This document shows, piece by piece, positions 26,709 to 34,495 of a stretch of DNA of 64,000 bases. A program made the position numbers and the translations under genes. The stretch comes from Streptomyces sp. AC1-42W (GTDB taxonomy: Bacteria; Actinomycetota; Actinomycetes; Streptomycetales; Streptomycetaceae), in assembly GCF_003248355.1 (NCBI RefSeq), contig NZ_QKWY01000002.1, forward strand, positions 744,001 to 808,000, given 5' to 3'. The notes beneath the pieces were generated by a model that saw nothing but the letters and a program-made list of their open reading frames with translations, did no database searches and was not told the DNA's origin. Numbering within the stretch: the first letter of the stretch is position 1; every line of letters starts with the position of its first letter.

Positions 26709-27356
26709 GTGCTGACGATTCATACCGCCGCCCTGCTGCTGCCGGGCGGCGGTCGCGCGGCCGTGGCCGGCGGCGCCGTCGCCGTACGGGACGGGGCGGT
26801 CGCCGCGTTCGGACCGTACGGGGAACTCGCCGCCGCCCACCCCGGCGCCCGCGTCCGGCGCTGGCCCGGCGTCCTGACCCCCGGCCTCCTCCAGCCGGAC
26901 GCCGTCCGGCTGCTGGAGCAGTGGTACTTCCCCGACCCGCGCGAGGCGGACACCCTGGGCACCGAGCCCCTGACCGGCGCCGCGCTCGACGCGCTGGGCC
27001 CCGGGGACACCTGGCGGGCCGGCAGCGTGCGGCGCGGGCTGCAGCGGATGCTCCGGCACGGCACGACGCATCTCGCGGGCCGGTTCACCGATGCGGCGGC
27101 CGGTACCGTCGTCACCCGCTCCGGGCTGACAGTGGTCCCGCCTTCCGGAAACCACGGCCTGCCCGGCGAACCCGCCCTCGATCCCTTCGTGCGAGGCCAT
27201 GACGTGCCCGGCTCGGAGCACGGCCCCCTCGCCGCGGGCGGCCGCGCCGACTTCGCGGTCTTCGACGTGCCGGATGTGACGACGCTCTGCGCGGCGGGTG
27301 CGCGGACGTGCGTGGCGACGGTGCTGGGCGGCCGACTGGTGTACCGCCGGCGGTGA
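26709..27356 (+). CDS. Imidazolonepropionase-like / truncated amidohydrolase protein
   Basis: A 215-residue protein that resembles an amidohydrolase with most of its TIM barrel missing. The N-terminal beta-sandwich part (about 1-60, ending GVLTPGLLQP) and the C-terminal closing part (GGRADFAVFDVPD ... VLGGRLVYRR) are present. The usual HxH and later metal-binding His/Asp positions of the barrel are not evident. Futalosine clusters can carry an aminofutalosine deaminase (MqnX) of this superfamily. This short form is probably a non-enzymatic remnant or binding protein. The start is GTG, four bases after mqnC. Confidence 0.72.
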   Translation: MLTIHTAALLLPGGGRAAVAGGAVAVRDGAVAAFGPYGELAAAHPGARVRRWPGVLTPGLLQPDAVRLLEQWYFPDPREADTLGTEPLTGAALDALGPGDTWRAGSVRRGLQRMLRHGTTHLAGRFTDAAAGTVVTRSGLTVVPPSGNHGLPGEPALDPFVRGHDVPGSEHGPLAAGGRADFAVFDVPDVTTLCAAGARTCVATVLGGRLVYRRR

Positions 27357-27413
27357 GGGGAAACCTCCTGCACTCAGAGCGCCGGCGGGCCGGAAAGGTT
27401 GAAGACGATTTCT

Positions 27414-27800
27414 TCATCGTCCTGAATAGTGTGCCCACCGACCGAAAATCGCCTGTGCGCTCTGAATTAGCTCGGGCGCACTTTCCAGCGTGTAGGTGCA
27501 GGTGAGGCAGACGGCCGGGATCTCCAGCTTCTCCAGTGCGGCGAGGAGGCAGACCTGTAAACGGCTGAGACCGCCGAGCTTGGTGCGGAGGTTGGCGATG
27601 TGGAACTTCGCGGTGCGCGGCGTGATGTGGAGGGATGCCGCAAGATCGTCATTCGACGGCCCGTTGTGCAGAGCGGCGAATACCTGACGTTCCATCGGAG
27701 TGAGGTGGTGGAGCGGGGTCCGTGTCAGCTGTGTCCAATGGTTTCCCTGGTGGCGCCGTGTATTGCTGTGATCTGTGCACACTAGGCAGTGAATCCTCAT
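27414..27800 (-). CDS. LuxR-type HTH protein abutting the IS element, contains a TTA codon
   Basis: A 128-residue protein with a GerE/LuxR DNA-binding domain (about 34-90: LTPMERQVFAAL ... LAASLHITPRTAKFHIANLRTKLG). Nothing resembling a receiver or ligand domain precedes it. The ATG lies three bases from the inferred IS end, so the gene may be the 3' remnant of a longer regulator cut by the insertion, now starting fortuitously. Alternatively it is a stand-alone HTH protein. A TTA codon at 27558-27560 (residue 81) indicates bldA dependence of the original gene. The target is unknown. Confidence 0.65.
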   Translation of the reverse strand: MRIHCLVCTDHSNTRRHQGNHWTQLTRTPLHHLTPMERQVFAALHNGPSNDDLAASLHITPRTAKFHIANLRTKLGGLSRLQVCLLAALEKLEIPAVCLTCTYTLESAPELIQSAQAIFGRWAHYSGR

Positions 27801-27803
27801 GAT

Positions 27804-29355
27804 CCCCCCCCGGGCAACGTCGCTCTATTAGATGGCCGTCGCCATGTCTTTGAGTGTCGGTGACGTCGTTTCCTGCGGGGCGAGTTGCAGGGGTCTCGGC
27901 TTCGCCCGCGGCTTGCGTGGTCGTCGTTCTTCGGGGAAGAGCGAGAGGCTGATCGTGTGGGTGACCTTGGTGGTGGCGGGCTCGTCCGGTTTGAGGGTGC
28001 GGTATCCGGTGGTGCTGCGTTTGGTGGCGCGGGGTGCGGCACGTCCGGGGCGGGGACGGACGGCCTCGCGGGTCAGGTCGGCCTGGATGTCACGGATCCT
28101 GGCGGCCAGTTGCCGAGGGGGGAAAGTCCGCGCCGACGGAACGTCGGGCGGCGGCGAGGGTGTTCTTGAAGCTGATGTGCGAGACGGGGAGGTTCGCGTG
28201 GTGGGCGGCGTCCACGGCCAGGTCGTGTACGGCCTGGTAGACGCAGAGCATGGCCCACAGTTCCTGCTCGACCATGGCGGGACTGTTGGACCGGAGGGTC
28301 GCGGTGCGTCCTCCCCGCTGTTCGATCTTGATGTGCTTGAAGATCGTCTCGCTGGTCCAGCGGGCGGTGTACAGCTCTGCCAGCTCTGCGGCGGGTGCCG
28401 CCTCGGGGTCCAGGAGCGTGGTGATCAGGCAGAACAGCTCCGAGGTCTCCTCACTGTCGCCGTCCGCGCCGATCGTGGTGGTGACCACGGTGTACTCCAC
28501 GGCGCGCACGGTGATCCGGGCGCCGCGCGGCCCGTTCAGGCGGGTGAGGAAGGTGCCGTCGGCCAGAACCTCATGCGGCCGCAGGGTGAAGGAATCCGAG
28601 ACCCGCCACAGGAGTTCGGCCCCGGTGACCGCGGCTGCCCGCCACAGCTCATAGGCTGGAAAGCCCCGGTCGGCCATCAACAGGATGCCTTCCCGCAGGT
28701 GCACCAGGAGGCGGGCGGCCAAGGTGCGCTCGCCGACGGCGAAGGAGTCGAAGACCGCACCGATCAACGCCTTCGTGCCGCACTCCACCAGCGCGAGGAG
28801 CCTCACCTGCGGGTACGGTCCAGGCCGATTTCCGTTGGAGGCACGGGTGTAGGCGGCAGCGTTCGCCTCGCTGTCAGGAACGTCCAGCAGTGTGCCGTCC
28901 ATGGAGGTCAGCCGCAGCCCGCGCCAGAAAGCCCCCGGCGTGGCCGCAGTGCCGGTGCAACCGGCGACCCGGTCGAAGAGCAGTCGCAGCGGCCCCGCAC
29001 CCAGCCGGGCCCGCGCCGTTGTCAGAGACCCCGTGCGCGCCGGACGCCACACCTCCCGCGCCCGGCGCGGCCAGTGCTCCACCAACTCCCGCAGCACCAG
29101 GCCGTATCCGTCACCGCTGAACAGCCACATCGTCAGGACGAAATACACCATCAGCCGGGCCGGCAACGACCGGGTCCGCTCCTCGCGCGCCCCCGCCTCA
29201 TCGACCACGAAGTCGACCAGCTCGGGCGTGAACGTACGCGACAGCACCCCCATCCGGACCCGCTCCGGGTACGTCTCACCAACTATGTGATCTCTCGGCA
29301 CAAGACCGAGACTCTACGCGATCATGAACTAAGCGAGCGACGTTGCCCCCCCGGG
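27804..29355 (-). mobile_element. IS4-family-like insertion sequence
   Basis: About 1.55 kb. The two ends carry inverted repeats whose inner 14 bases match exactly (gggcaacgtcgctc at 27812-27825 and its complement at 29335-29348). The outer poly-C/G parts match imperfectly. It encloses one transposase gene with a frameshift. I could not recognise a clean target duplication, so the exact ends are approximate. Confidence 0.7.
27828..29301 (-). pseudogene. IS4-like DDE transposase with a frameshift near its C-terminus
   Basis: The first frame runs from 29301 for 403 residues. It has the N-terminal insertion domain (SRTFTPELVDFVVDEAG), the first Asp in LTSMDGTLLDVPDS, DRGFPAYELW around the second, and the ELYTARWTSETIFKHIK segment with the catalytic Glu. 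It breaks at a run of six G (28117-28122 on the plus strand). Removing one base restores a further frame of about 95 residues (RQLAARIRDIQADLTREAV ... LKDMATAI) ending at 27828. So the gene is one base out of frame in a homopolymer: a pseudogene, programmed slippage or a read error. The catalytic core is intact in the first frame. Confidence 0.8.
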
Positions 29356-29514
29356 AGTCAGCACGGATTCTTGAACCTAGCACGCGGATCGGTCGGCCAA
29401 CGGGACAGTTTTGCGATGCGGATTCGTCGGGCCTGGACGTGCGGGCGGGACGCCGCTGTCCCGGACTGACCGTGGCCGCGTCCGGCGTCAGGGCGACGCC
29501 CCCCATTCATCGGG

Positions 29515-29937
29515 TCACTCGAGGTCGGCCGTGGAGACCGAGGAGATCCGGTTCTTGAAGGTGCTCGATGCGTTTCCCTTGTAGCCTGCCGGGAGGTAGC
29601 CGAAGGACCCGGTGAAATTCGTGCCCGTGTAGACGAGCAGTGAATTGTTGGTAGTGCGGTTCCAGTACGAGGCGACGTTGTTGTCCACTTTCTGCCCCGC
29701 GCAGCTCAGCGAACCCTTGAAGTAGTCGTTTCCGAGGTTGCTGTCCGAGCCGTAGGCGGCGATGTCGAGCACGGAGCTGCCCTGGTTCGAATTGCAGAAC
29801 AAGCCCAGCTCTCCGGCGGTGAGCCAGCCATCCTTCGCTGAAGCCGAGGCTGTGCCGCTCATGGCCAGGGAAGAGGCGGCGACCGTTGCAGCGAATAGTT
29901 CGGGGGTGACCCTCCGCATCAGAGATCCGGTGCGCAT
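29515..29937 (-). CDS. Secreted I36-like (beta/gamma-crystallin fold) protein A
   Basis: A 140-residue exported protein. The signal peptide covers about residues 1-33 and ends SGTASASA. The mature part begins KDGWLTAGELGLFCN and has YFKGSLSCAG and a closing GYLPAGYKGNASSTFKN. Two cysteines probably form a disulfide. This W-L-x-x-G-E-x-G-L-F-C pattern matches the peptidase-inhibitor I36 (Streptomyces metalloprotease inhibitor) group as I recall it. ATG at 29937 follows gaggag. The lipoprotein gene ends 53 bases upstream, so the two are probably co-transcribed. A close paralogue is at 31092. Confidence 0.78.
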   Translation of the reverse strand: MRTGSLMRRVTPELFAATVAASSLAMSGTASASAKDGWLTAGELGLFCNSNQGSSVLDIAAYGSDSNLGNDYFKGSLSCAGQKVDNNVASYWNRTTNNSLLVYTGTNFTGSFGYLPAGYKGNASSTFKNRISSVSTADLE

Positions 29938-29990
29938 GAAATCTCCTCTTTCCGGGGTCTTGGAAGTGTGCCGAATGGGTGGTGCTGTCT

Positions 29991-30950
29991 TCATGAGGTG
30001 AGCTGCGCGGCGAGCCGAAGCCGGGCATCCAATTGCTTCTTGACGGAGTCGAGCGTCTCTGCGTTCTGCTCGATCAGACGCTTCTGATAAGCGGTCTCGA
30101 CGGTGAACCAGATTCCGACCAGATTGGTTTTCCTCTTGCAGGACACGTCCTGGCGGGCCGCGGTCATCGCCTTCGGCGAGCCCAGCGCACCGTCGTCGAA
30201 CCCGAGGTCGTCCTGAGGGCTCACCGGATCGTCCGTCGTGTAGCCGTGCTTCTTCATACAGGCCGACCACGCCTTGATCGCCTTGCGTACCCGGCTGTCC
30301 TCGCGGGAGCGGCTGTAGGCGTCGAAGCCGAAGTTCTGCGGGACCATGATGTCCACGGAGTCCTTCTTCGGCGCGTAGAGCTTGAGGTACCCCTCGCGCA
30401 GGCAGCCGCCTGCGGGTACCTTCTGCCCGCCGACGGTGATCGCCCCCTTGCCGGTCTGCTCGGCCTCCTCCTGGCTCATCGGGACCGGGTCCGAGGGATT
30501 GACCTTGTCCTTGCCGTTGAGTACCAGCTTCTCGTTGGGGCCGAGGGCCTGCTGTGCCGGCTTCTGCTCGGTCTTGTTCACCTCGGGGTTGTCGTAGCCG
30601 TCCCGCTCGGCGGCTGCGGCGCTGCTGACCCCGTACCGCCTTGCGTTGTCACCGCTGCTGCGCCCCTGCTTGCGTACGGCGAAGCGGTACCCGTAACGCT
30701 TCATGCACTGATCGATGAGCATGTCCTGAGCCTCATTGAGCGTCCCGCGCTGCTGAGCGGTGGGCATGTACACGTCGAGGGGGAAGCGGAGGGAGGTGCT
30801 GTCCAGGAGAGCCGGCACGTTGCCGACCGGCGGCTCCTTCGCGGTGTCGTCGGCCTTCCCGTCGGACGACGAGCAGGACGTGAGGGCGAGTACGAGGACG
30901 GCGGTCGCCATGCCCAGGCGGGCGGTCGGGCGGTGGCGTTGCGAGGGCAT
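29991..30950 (-). CDS. Lipoprotein, unknown function
   Basis: A 319-residue lipoprotein. The signal and lipobox are ATAVLVLALTSC, followed by SSSDGKADD. The mature part has a QCMKRYGYRF motif near the N-terminus and ACMKKHGY in the C-terminal third, with further cysteines in GGCLREGY and VSCKRKT. The paired C-M-K-x-x-G-Y motifs recall the C-M-R-x-N-G-V motif of the lipoprotein at 31735. ATG at 30950 after ggag is chosen over upstream in-frame codons. It is encoded between the two I36-like genes on the same strand, perhaps as a cell-surface partner of the inhibitors. Confidence 0.78.
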   Translation of the reverse strand: MPSQRHRPTARLGMATAVLVLALTSCSSSDGKADDTAKEPPVGNVPALLDSTSLRFPLDVYMPTAQQRGTLNEAQDMLIDQCMKRYGYRFAVRKQGRSSGDNARRYGVSSAAAAERDGYDNPEVNKTEQKPAQQALGPNEKLVLNGKDKVNPSDPVPMSQEEAEQTGKGAITVGGQKVPAGGCLREGYLKLYAPKKDSVDIMVPQNFGFDAYSRSREDSRVRKAIKAWSACMKKHGYTTDDPVSPQDDLGFDDGALGSPKAMTAARQDVSCKRKTNLVGIWFTVETAYQKRLIEQNAETLDSVKKQLDARLRLAAQLTS

Positions 30951-30987
30951 GGTGGCTCCGTGGGAAAGCGGGGTAGTGTTCCTCGAC

Positions 30988-31026
30988 CACACTGCTCCGC
31001 CCGGCGCTTACGGGCGGAGCAGTGTG
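30988..31026 (-). terminator. Terminator after the second I36-like gene
   Basis: A perfect 16-base stem, 30988-31003 with 31011-31026, around a 7-base loop. It is 66 bases after the stop at 31092 on the minus strand, between that gene and the lipoprotein gene's start. Confidence 0.75.
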
Positions 31027-31091
31027 CGTTGTTCCGGCGGCCGGCCTGTGGCTGTGCTGGTCGGTCGCACGGGATGCCGTGCGGGCCGGTG

Positions 31092-31487
31092 TCAGTTGAG
31101 GTATGCCGACGAGATGGTGTTCCGGAAATTGGACGAGGCGTCGCCGCGGTAGCCGGCGGGGATGAAGCCGTCGGTGCCGTTGCCGTTGGAGTCGGTGTGC
31201 ACACTCCACTCGTAGGTGTCCAGGTTCAGGTAGGACTCGGTCCAGTCGTTGGTCGTGTGACCGGCGCAGCTCTGGGAGCCCTTGAAGTAGTCGTTCGAGA
31301 AGTTGTCGTCGTGGAGGTAGAGGTCGAAGACGGAGTTCCCCTGGTTCTGGAAGCAGAACAGGCCGAACTCGCCACTGGTGAGCCAGCCGTCCTTCTCCGC
31401 GGCACCGGCGCTGCCGGTACCCATGGCGACGGCGGAGACGACGATGCCGGCCGCGGCGGCGGCGCGCAGGAGTCTGCGAGTGTTCAA
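31092..31487 (-). CDS. Secreted I36-like protein B, TTG start
   Basis: A 131-residue exported paralogue of the protein at 29515. The signal peptide (NTRRLLRAAAAAGIVVSAVAMG ... AGA) is followed by EKDGWLTSGEFGLFC, YFKGSQSCAG and GFIPAGYRGDASSNFRN. No ATG or GTG stands at the signal-peptide start; TTG at 31487 has aaaggg at proper distance and is the best start. The mature part of about 100 residues and two conserved cysteines suit a small protease inhibitor or crystallin-fold toxin antagonist. Its own terminator lies downstream, so it is transcribed separately from the lipoprotein gene. Confidence 0.75.
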   Translation of the reverse strand: MNTRRLLRAAAAAGIVVSAVAMGTGSAGAAEKDGWLTSGEFGLFCFQNQGNSVFDLYLHDDNFSNDYFKGSQSCAGHTTNDWTESYLNLDTYEWSVHTDSNGNGTDGFIPAGYRGDASSNFRNTISSAYLN

Positions 31488-31734
31488 GAGACAGCCCTTT
31501 CGGTGTGTACGGAACTGCGGGCGTGGTCGTCGGACCGGCCCGGCCGGAGGGTCCGACGTCCTCCGGCTCGGGCCGCCGGACAGTGAATCAGCAACAACTC
31601 GCCTGCTACCACTGTCCATTGGGCCAGTGTGCTGCCGGCGGCGCGTGGATTACCGTGACGGAATGGTGCGGGACCGGTCCGCGCCTTGCTCCGGAGCCGG
31701 TGCGCGGCGGGAGCATCGCGAAGGAGTTCTCTCT

Positions 31735-32253
31735 GTGTTTCCTCGACGAGTCCGGACGGCTGCTGCCCCGGCTCTGTTCACGCTTGCCCTGGTCCTTACC
31801 GGATGCTCCGGCGGGTCGGACGGCGGTGACGCCCCCGCCGCGAAGTCCTCTGCCCCCGGGCCCGCCGAGACGAAGAAGGATGCGGCCGACCCTCAGCAGG
31901 CCGACTATTTCGCCTGCCTCGGTGAGAAGGGGCTCCCCATGCGGGACACCGATTCGGGGGTCCCCGTGGTGGACGAGGCGAAGGCCGATCCGGCGAAGGT
32001 GAAGCAGGCGGAGAAGGACTGCGCGGACAGACTGGTCGTGCCCGACGCCGACGCCTCGGAGCTCGCCCACGCACAGGAACTCACCGATTGCATGCGGAGG
32101 AACGGTGTCGACGACTTTCCCGACCCCGACCCGAAGACCGGTGAGGTCGATGTCGAGGACCTGGACTTGAAGAGCTCACCGAAGGCGATGGCGGCCTTGA
32201 AGAAGTGCGGTGGTGAGGACCGGAGCAAGACCAACGGCACGGTCGGCGGATGA
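31735..32253 (+). CDS. Lipoprotein of a MacAB-like export operon
   Basis: A 172-residue lipoprotein. The signal and lipobox are ALFTLALVLTGC, followed by SGGSDGGD. The mature part has YFACLGEKGLPM and ELTDCMRRNGVDDFPDPDP, a C-M-R-x-N-G-V-x-D-F-P-D-P motif I have seen repeatedly beside actinobacterial ABC/adaptor operons. GTG at 31735 follows aaggag; the frame is open well upstream without a suitable start. It overlaps the adaptor gene by four bases, making it the first of four coupled genes. It may gate or sense the transported substrate outside the membrane. Confidence 0.8.
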   Translation: MFPRRVRTAAAPALFTLALVLTGCSGGSDGGDAPAAKSSAPGPAETKKDAADPQQADYFACLGEKGLPMRDTDSGVPVVDEAKADPAKVKQAEKDCADRLVVPDADASELAHAQELTDCMRRNGVDDFPDPDPKTGEVDVEDLDLKSSPKAMAALKKCGGEDRSKTNGTVGG

Positions 32254-33743
32254 CGGAGCCGGGGCAGTCCCGGCCACCGGAGCAGCCGGTCGGTTCGGCG
32301 CTGACGAAGCGGCGACGCTGGGTGGCCCTGGTCGTGGCCGGCGCGGTGGTCCTGTCCGGCGCCGGTATAGCCGCGTCCCAGTTGATCAAGTCTCCCGGAC
32401 AGGTGGCCGCCGACGCGGGGCCGCCGCCGATGGACGTGCTGGTGGCCAGAGTCGAGAAGCGGGTGCTGAAGGACACGGTCATCGTGCGGGGAACGGCCAC
32501 CGCCGCACAGACCGTGCAGGTGACCCCTGTGGCGGGAGCCGAGGGATCGGGTACTCCCGTCGTCACCAAGATGCCGTTGGCCGCCGGTGACCGGATCACC
32601 CCCGGGCGGGTCCTGCTGGAGGTCTCTGGGCGGCCGGTGTTCGTTCTGCCCGGCAGGCTGCCCGTCTACCGCGATTTGAAGCCCGGCGCCACGGGCGAAG
32701 ACGTCAAGCAACTGCAACGTGCTCTCGCCTCGCGGGGACACGCGGTGGGCTCCGACCGCCCGGGCACTTTCGGAGCGGGTACCAAGGCGGCGCTCACCGC
32801 GTTCTACACGTCGATCGGCTACGACCCGCTTCCCGCGATCGCGGACGGCGGCGCGTCCGTGACGGCGGCGGAGGAGGCGGTGACGAACGCACAGCGTGCG
32901 GTTGAGGACGCCGAGGACGCGGCCGCCGATGGCGCCGGGGGCGAAGCGAAGGGCGAGGACGGCGGGGTGGACGCGAACGGGGCGGCGAAGGGCGTCGGCT
33001 CCACCGGTGGGTCCGACCGCTCCCTGAAGCGGGCCCGGGAAGACCTCACCAGGGCACGGGCCAAGCTCACCGAAGCCCGCGCGTCCGCCGGGCCGATGCT
33101 GCCGGCGGGCGAGGTGGTGTTCCTGGACGGCTTCCCCGCCCGGGTGGACTCCGTGCAGGCTCGTACGGGATCCCAGGTGACGGGTGCCGTCATGACGGTC
33201 TCGGCCGGGGCCCTCGTGGTACGCGCCCAACTGCAGGAGCAGCAGAAGGGGCTGGTCCGTGCCGGTCAGAAGGTGCAGATCCTCTCGGAGGTAAGCGGGG
33301 TCACGGCCTCGGCGAAGGTGCTGACGGTGGCCTCCAGCATGTCCCGGCCGCCCGCCGCCGGCCCGGTGGACGGATCCGCTTCGGGAGGTCGGACGCAGGG
33401 ACAGGCGGGCGAACGCGGCTACGCGATGGTGGTCCGCCCCGACAAGCCGCTCAGCGGCGAACTGGTCGGCCAGGACGTGCGGCTGACCATCGAGGCGGCT
33501 GCCACGGACGGTGCCGCTCTCGTGGTTCCGGTCAGCGCGGTCTCGGCCGGTGCGGACGGACGGACCACGGTCACCGTCGTCAACGGCTCGGGCCGCAGGC
33601 AGGTCGAAGTGCGTCCAGGCACCAGCGGCGACGGGTACGTGGAGATCAAACCCGTCACCCCGGGCGGGGTGAAGGAGGGAGACAACGTCGTGACGGGCGT
33701 CAATCCGGGCGCCCCCGCGGACGGCGCGGAGACGGGCCAGTGA
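32250..33743 (+). CDS. Periplasmic-adaptor-like protein with peptidoglycan-binding domain
   Basis: A 497-residue protein. A short cytosolic N-terminus, one transmembrane helix (about 29-50) and an extracytoplasmic part follow in order. A biotinyl-lipoyl-like beta segment carries the PG_binding_1 module (about 147-195: KPGATGEDVKQLQRALASRG). Next is a coiled-coil-like stretch (about 205-285) rich in Ala/Glu. Then come the second half of the lipoyl fold and barrel domains ending SGDGYVEIKPV. It is the HlyD/MacA-type adaptor of the following ABC genes. Gram-positive members of this type link the transporter to the wall. It is coupled by overlaps on both sides. Confidence 0.85.
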   Translation: MTEPGQSRPPEQPVGSALTKRRRWVALVVAGAVVLSGAGIAASQLIKSPGQVAADAGPPPMDVLVARVEKRVLKDTVIVRGTATAAQTVQVTPVAGAEGSGTPVVTKMPLAAGDRITPGRVLLEVSGRPVFVLPGRLPVYRDLKPGATGEDVKQLQRALASRGHAVGSDRPGTFGAGTKAALTAFYTSIGYDPLPAIADGGASVTAAEEAVTNAQRAVEDAEDAAADGAGGEAKGEDGGVDANGAAKGVGSTGGSDRSLKRAREDLTRARAKLTEARASAGPMLPAGEVVFLDGFPARVDSVQARTGSQVTGAVMTVSAGALVVRAQLQEQQKGLVRAGQKVQILSEVSGVTASAKVLTVASSMSRPPAAGPVDGSASGGRTQGQAGERGYAMVVRPDKPLSGELVGQDVRLTIEAAATDGAALVVPVSAVSAGADGRTTVTVVNGSGRRQVEVRPGTSGDGYVEIKPVTPGGVKEGDNVVTGVNPGAPADGAETGQ

Positions 33744-34495
33744 TCCGCCTCCCGCCCGGCGCCGCGCCGGAGACGGGCCCGGCTTCCGTGGGCGCGTCGG
33801 ACGGCACTGCCGCGCACCCCGTCATCGAGTTCCGCCGGGCCGGTCTCACGTACCCGGGCCCCCCGCCGGTTCCCGCACTCGAACCCTGCGATCTGCGGAT
33901 CGAGCGGGGCGAGTTCGTGACCGTCGTCGGTCCGTCGGGCTCCGGCAAGTCGACGTTCCTCAACATCGCGGGGCTGCTGGACGTGCCGACGTCCGGTGCG
34001 TATCTGCTGGACGGCATCGACACGGGTGCGCTGAAGGACGGGGATCGCACTGCCCTGCGGGGCCGCCGTATCGGCTTCGTCTTCCAATCGTTCCATCTAC
34101 TGCCGCACCGCTCGGCCCTGGAGAACGTGACCCTCGCCATGCTCTACAACGGCTTCCGCCGCCGCGACCGTACGGGTCTGGCCCGCGAGGCGCTGGAACG
34201 TGTCGGTCTCGGCCACCGCGTCGGTGCCCTGCCGACGCGCCTGTCCGGCGGTGAGCGCCAACGGGTCGCCATCGCCCGGGCCCTGGTGGCGCGTCCCTCA
34301 CTGCTGCTGTGCGACGAGCCGACCGGAAACCTCGACTCCGTCAACGCGGAGACGGTCCTCACGCTCCTCGACGAACTGCACGCCGGCGGCATGACCGTCC
34401 TCGTCATCACCCATGACCCGGACGTCGCTGCCCGGGGAAACCGGACGCTGACCATCCGGGACGGCCGCCTTCATGAGAGGGCGGCCACCGCATGA
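33740..34495 (+). CDS. ABC transporter ATP-binding protein (MacB/LolD-like)
   Basis: A 251-residue ATPase with Walker A GPSGSGKST, Q-loop FVFQSFHLLPH, signature LSGGERQRVAIARAL, Walker B LLLCDEPTGNLD and switch His in VITHDP. A 30-residue N-terminal extension precedes the canonical fold. The start is GTG at 33740 in a GTGA overlap with the adaptor gene, and ATGA joins it to the permease. MacB-class ATPases drive mechanotransmission rather than transport through the membrane domain, moving peptides or antibiotics outside the cell. The substrate here is unknown. Confidence 0.93.
   Translation: MIRLPPGAAPETGPASVGASDGTAAHPVIEFRRAGLTYPGPPPVPALEPCDLRIERGEFVTVVGPSGSGKSTFLNIAGLLDVPTSGAYLLDGIDTGALKDGDRTALRGRRIGFVFQSFHLLPHRSALENVTLAMLYNGFRRRDRTGLAREALERVGLGHRVGALPTRLSGGERQRVAIARALVARPSLLLCDEPTGNLDSVNAETVLTLLDELHAGGMTVLVITHDPDVAARGNRTLTIRDGRLHERAATA

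Noticed and set aside
27797..28042. Separate 81-residue ORF at the IS left end
   Set aside because: It lies over the frameshifted C-terminal part of the transposase, which reads sensibly in another frame.
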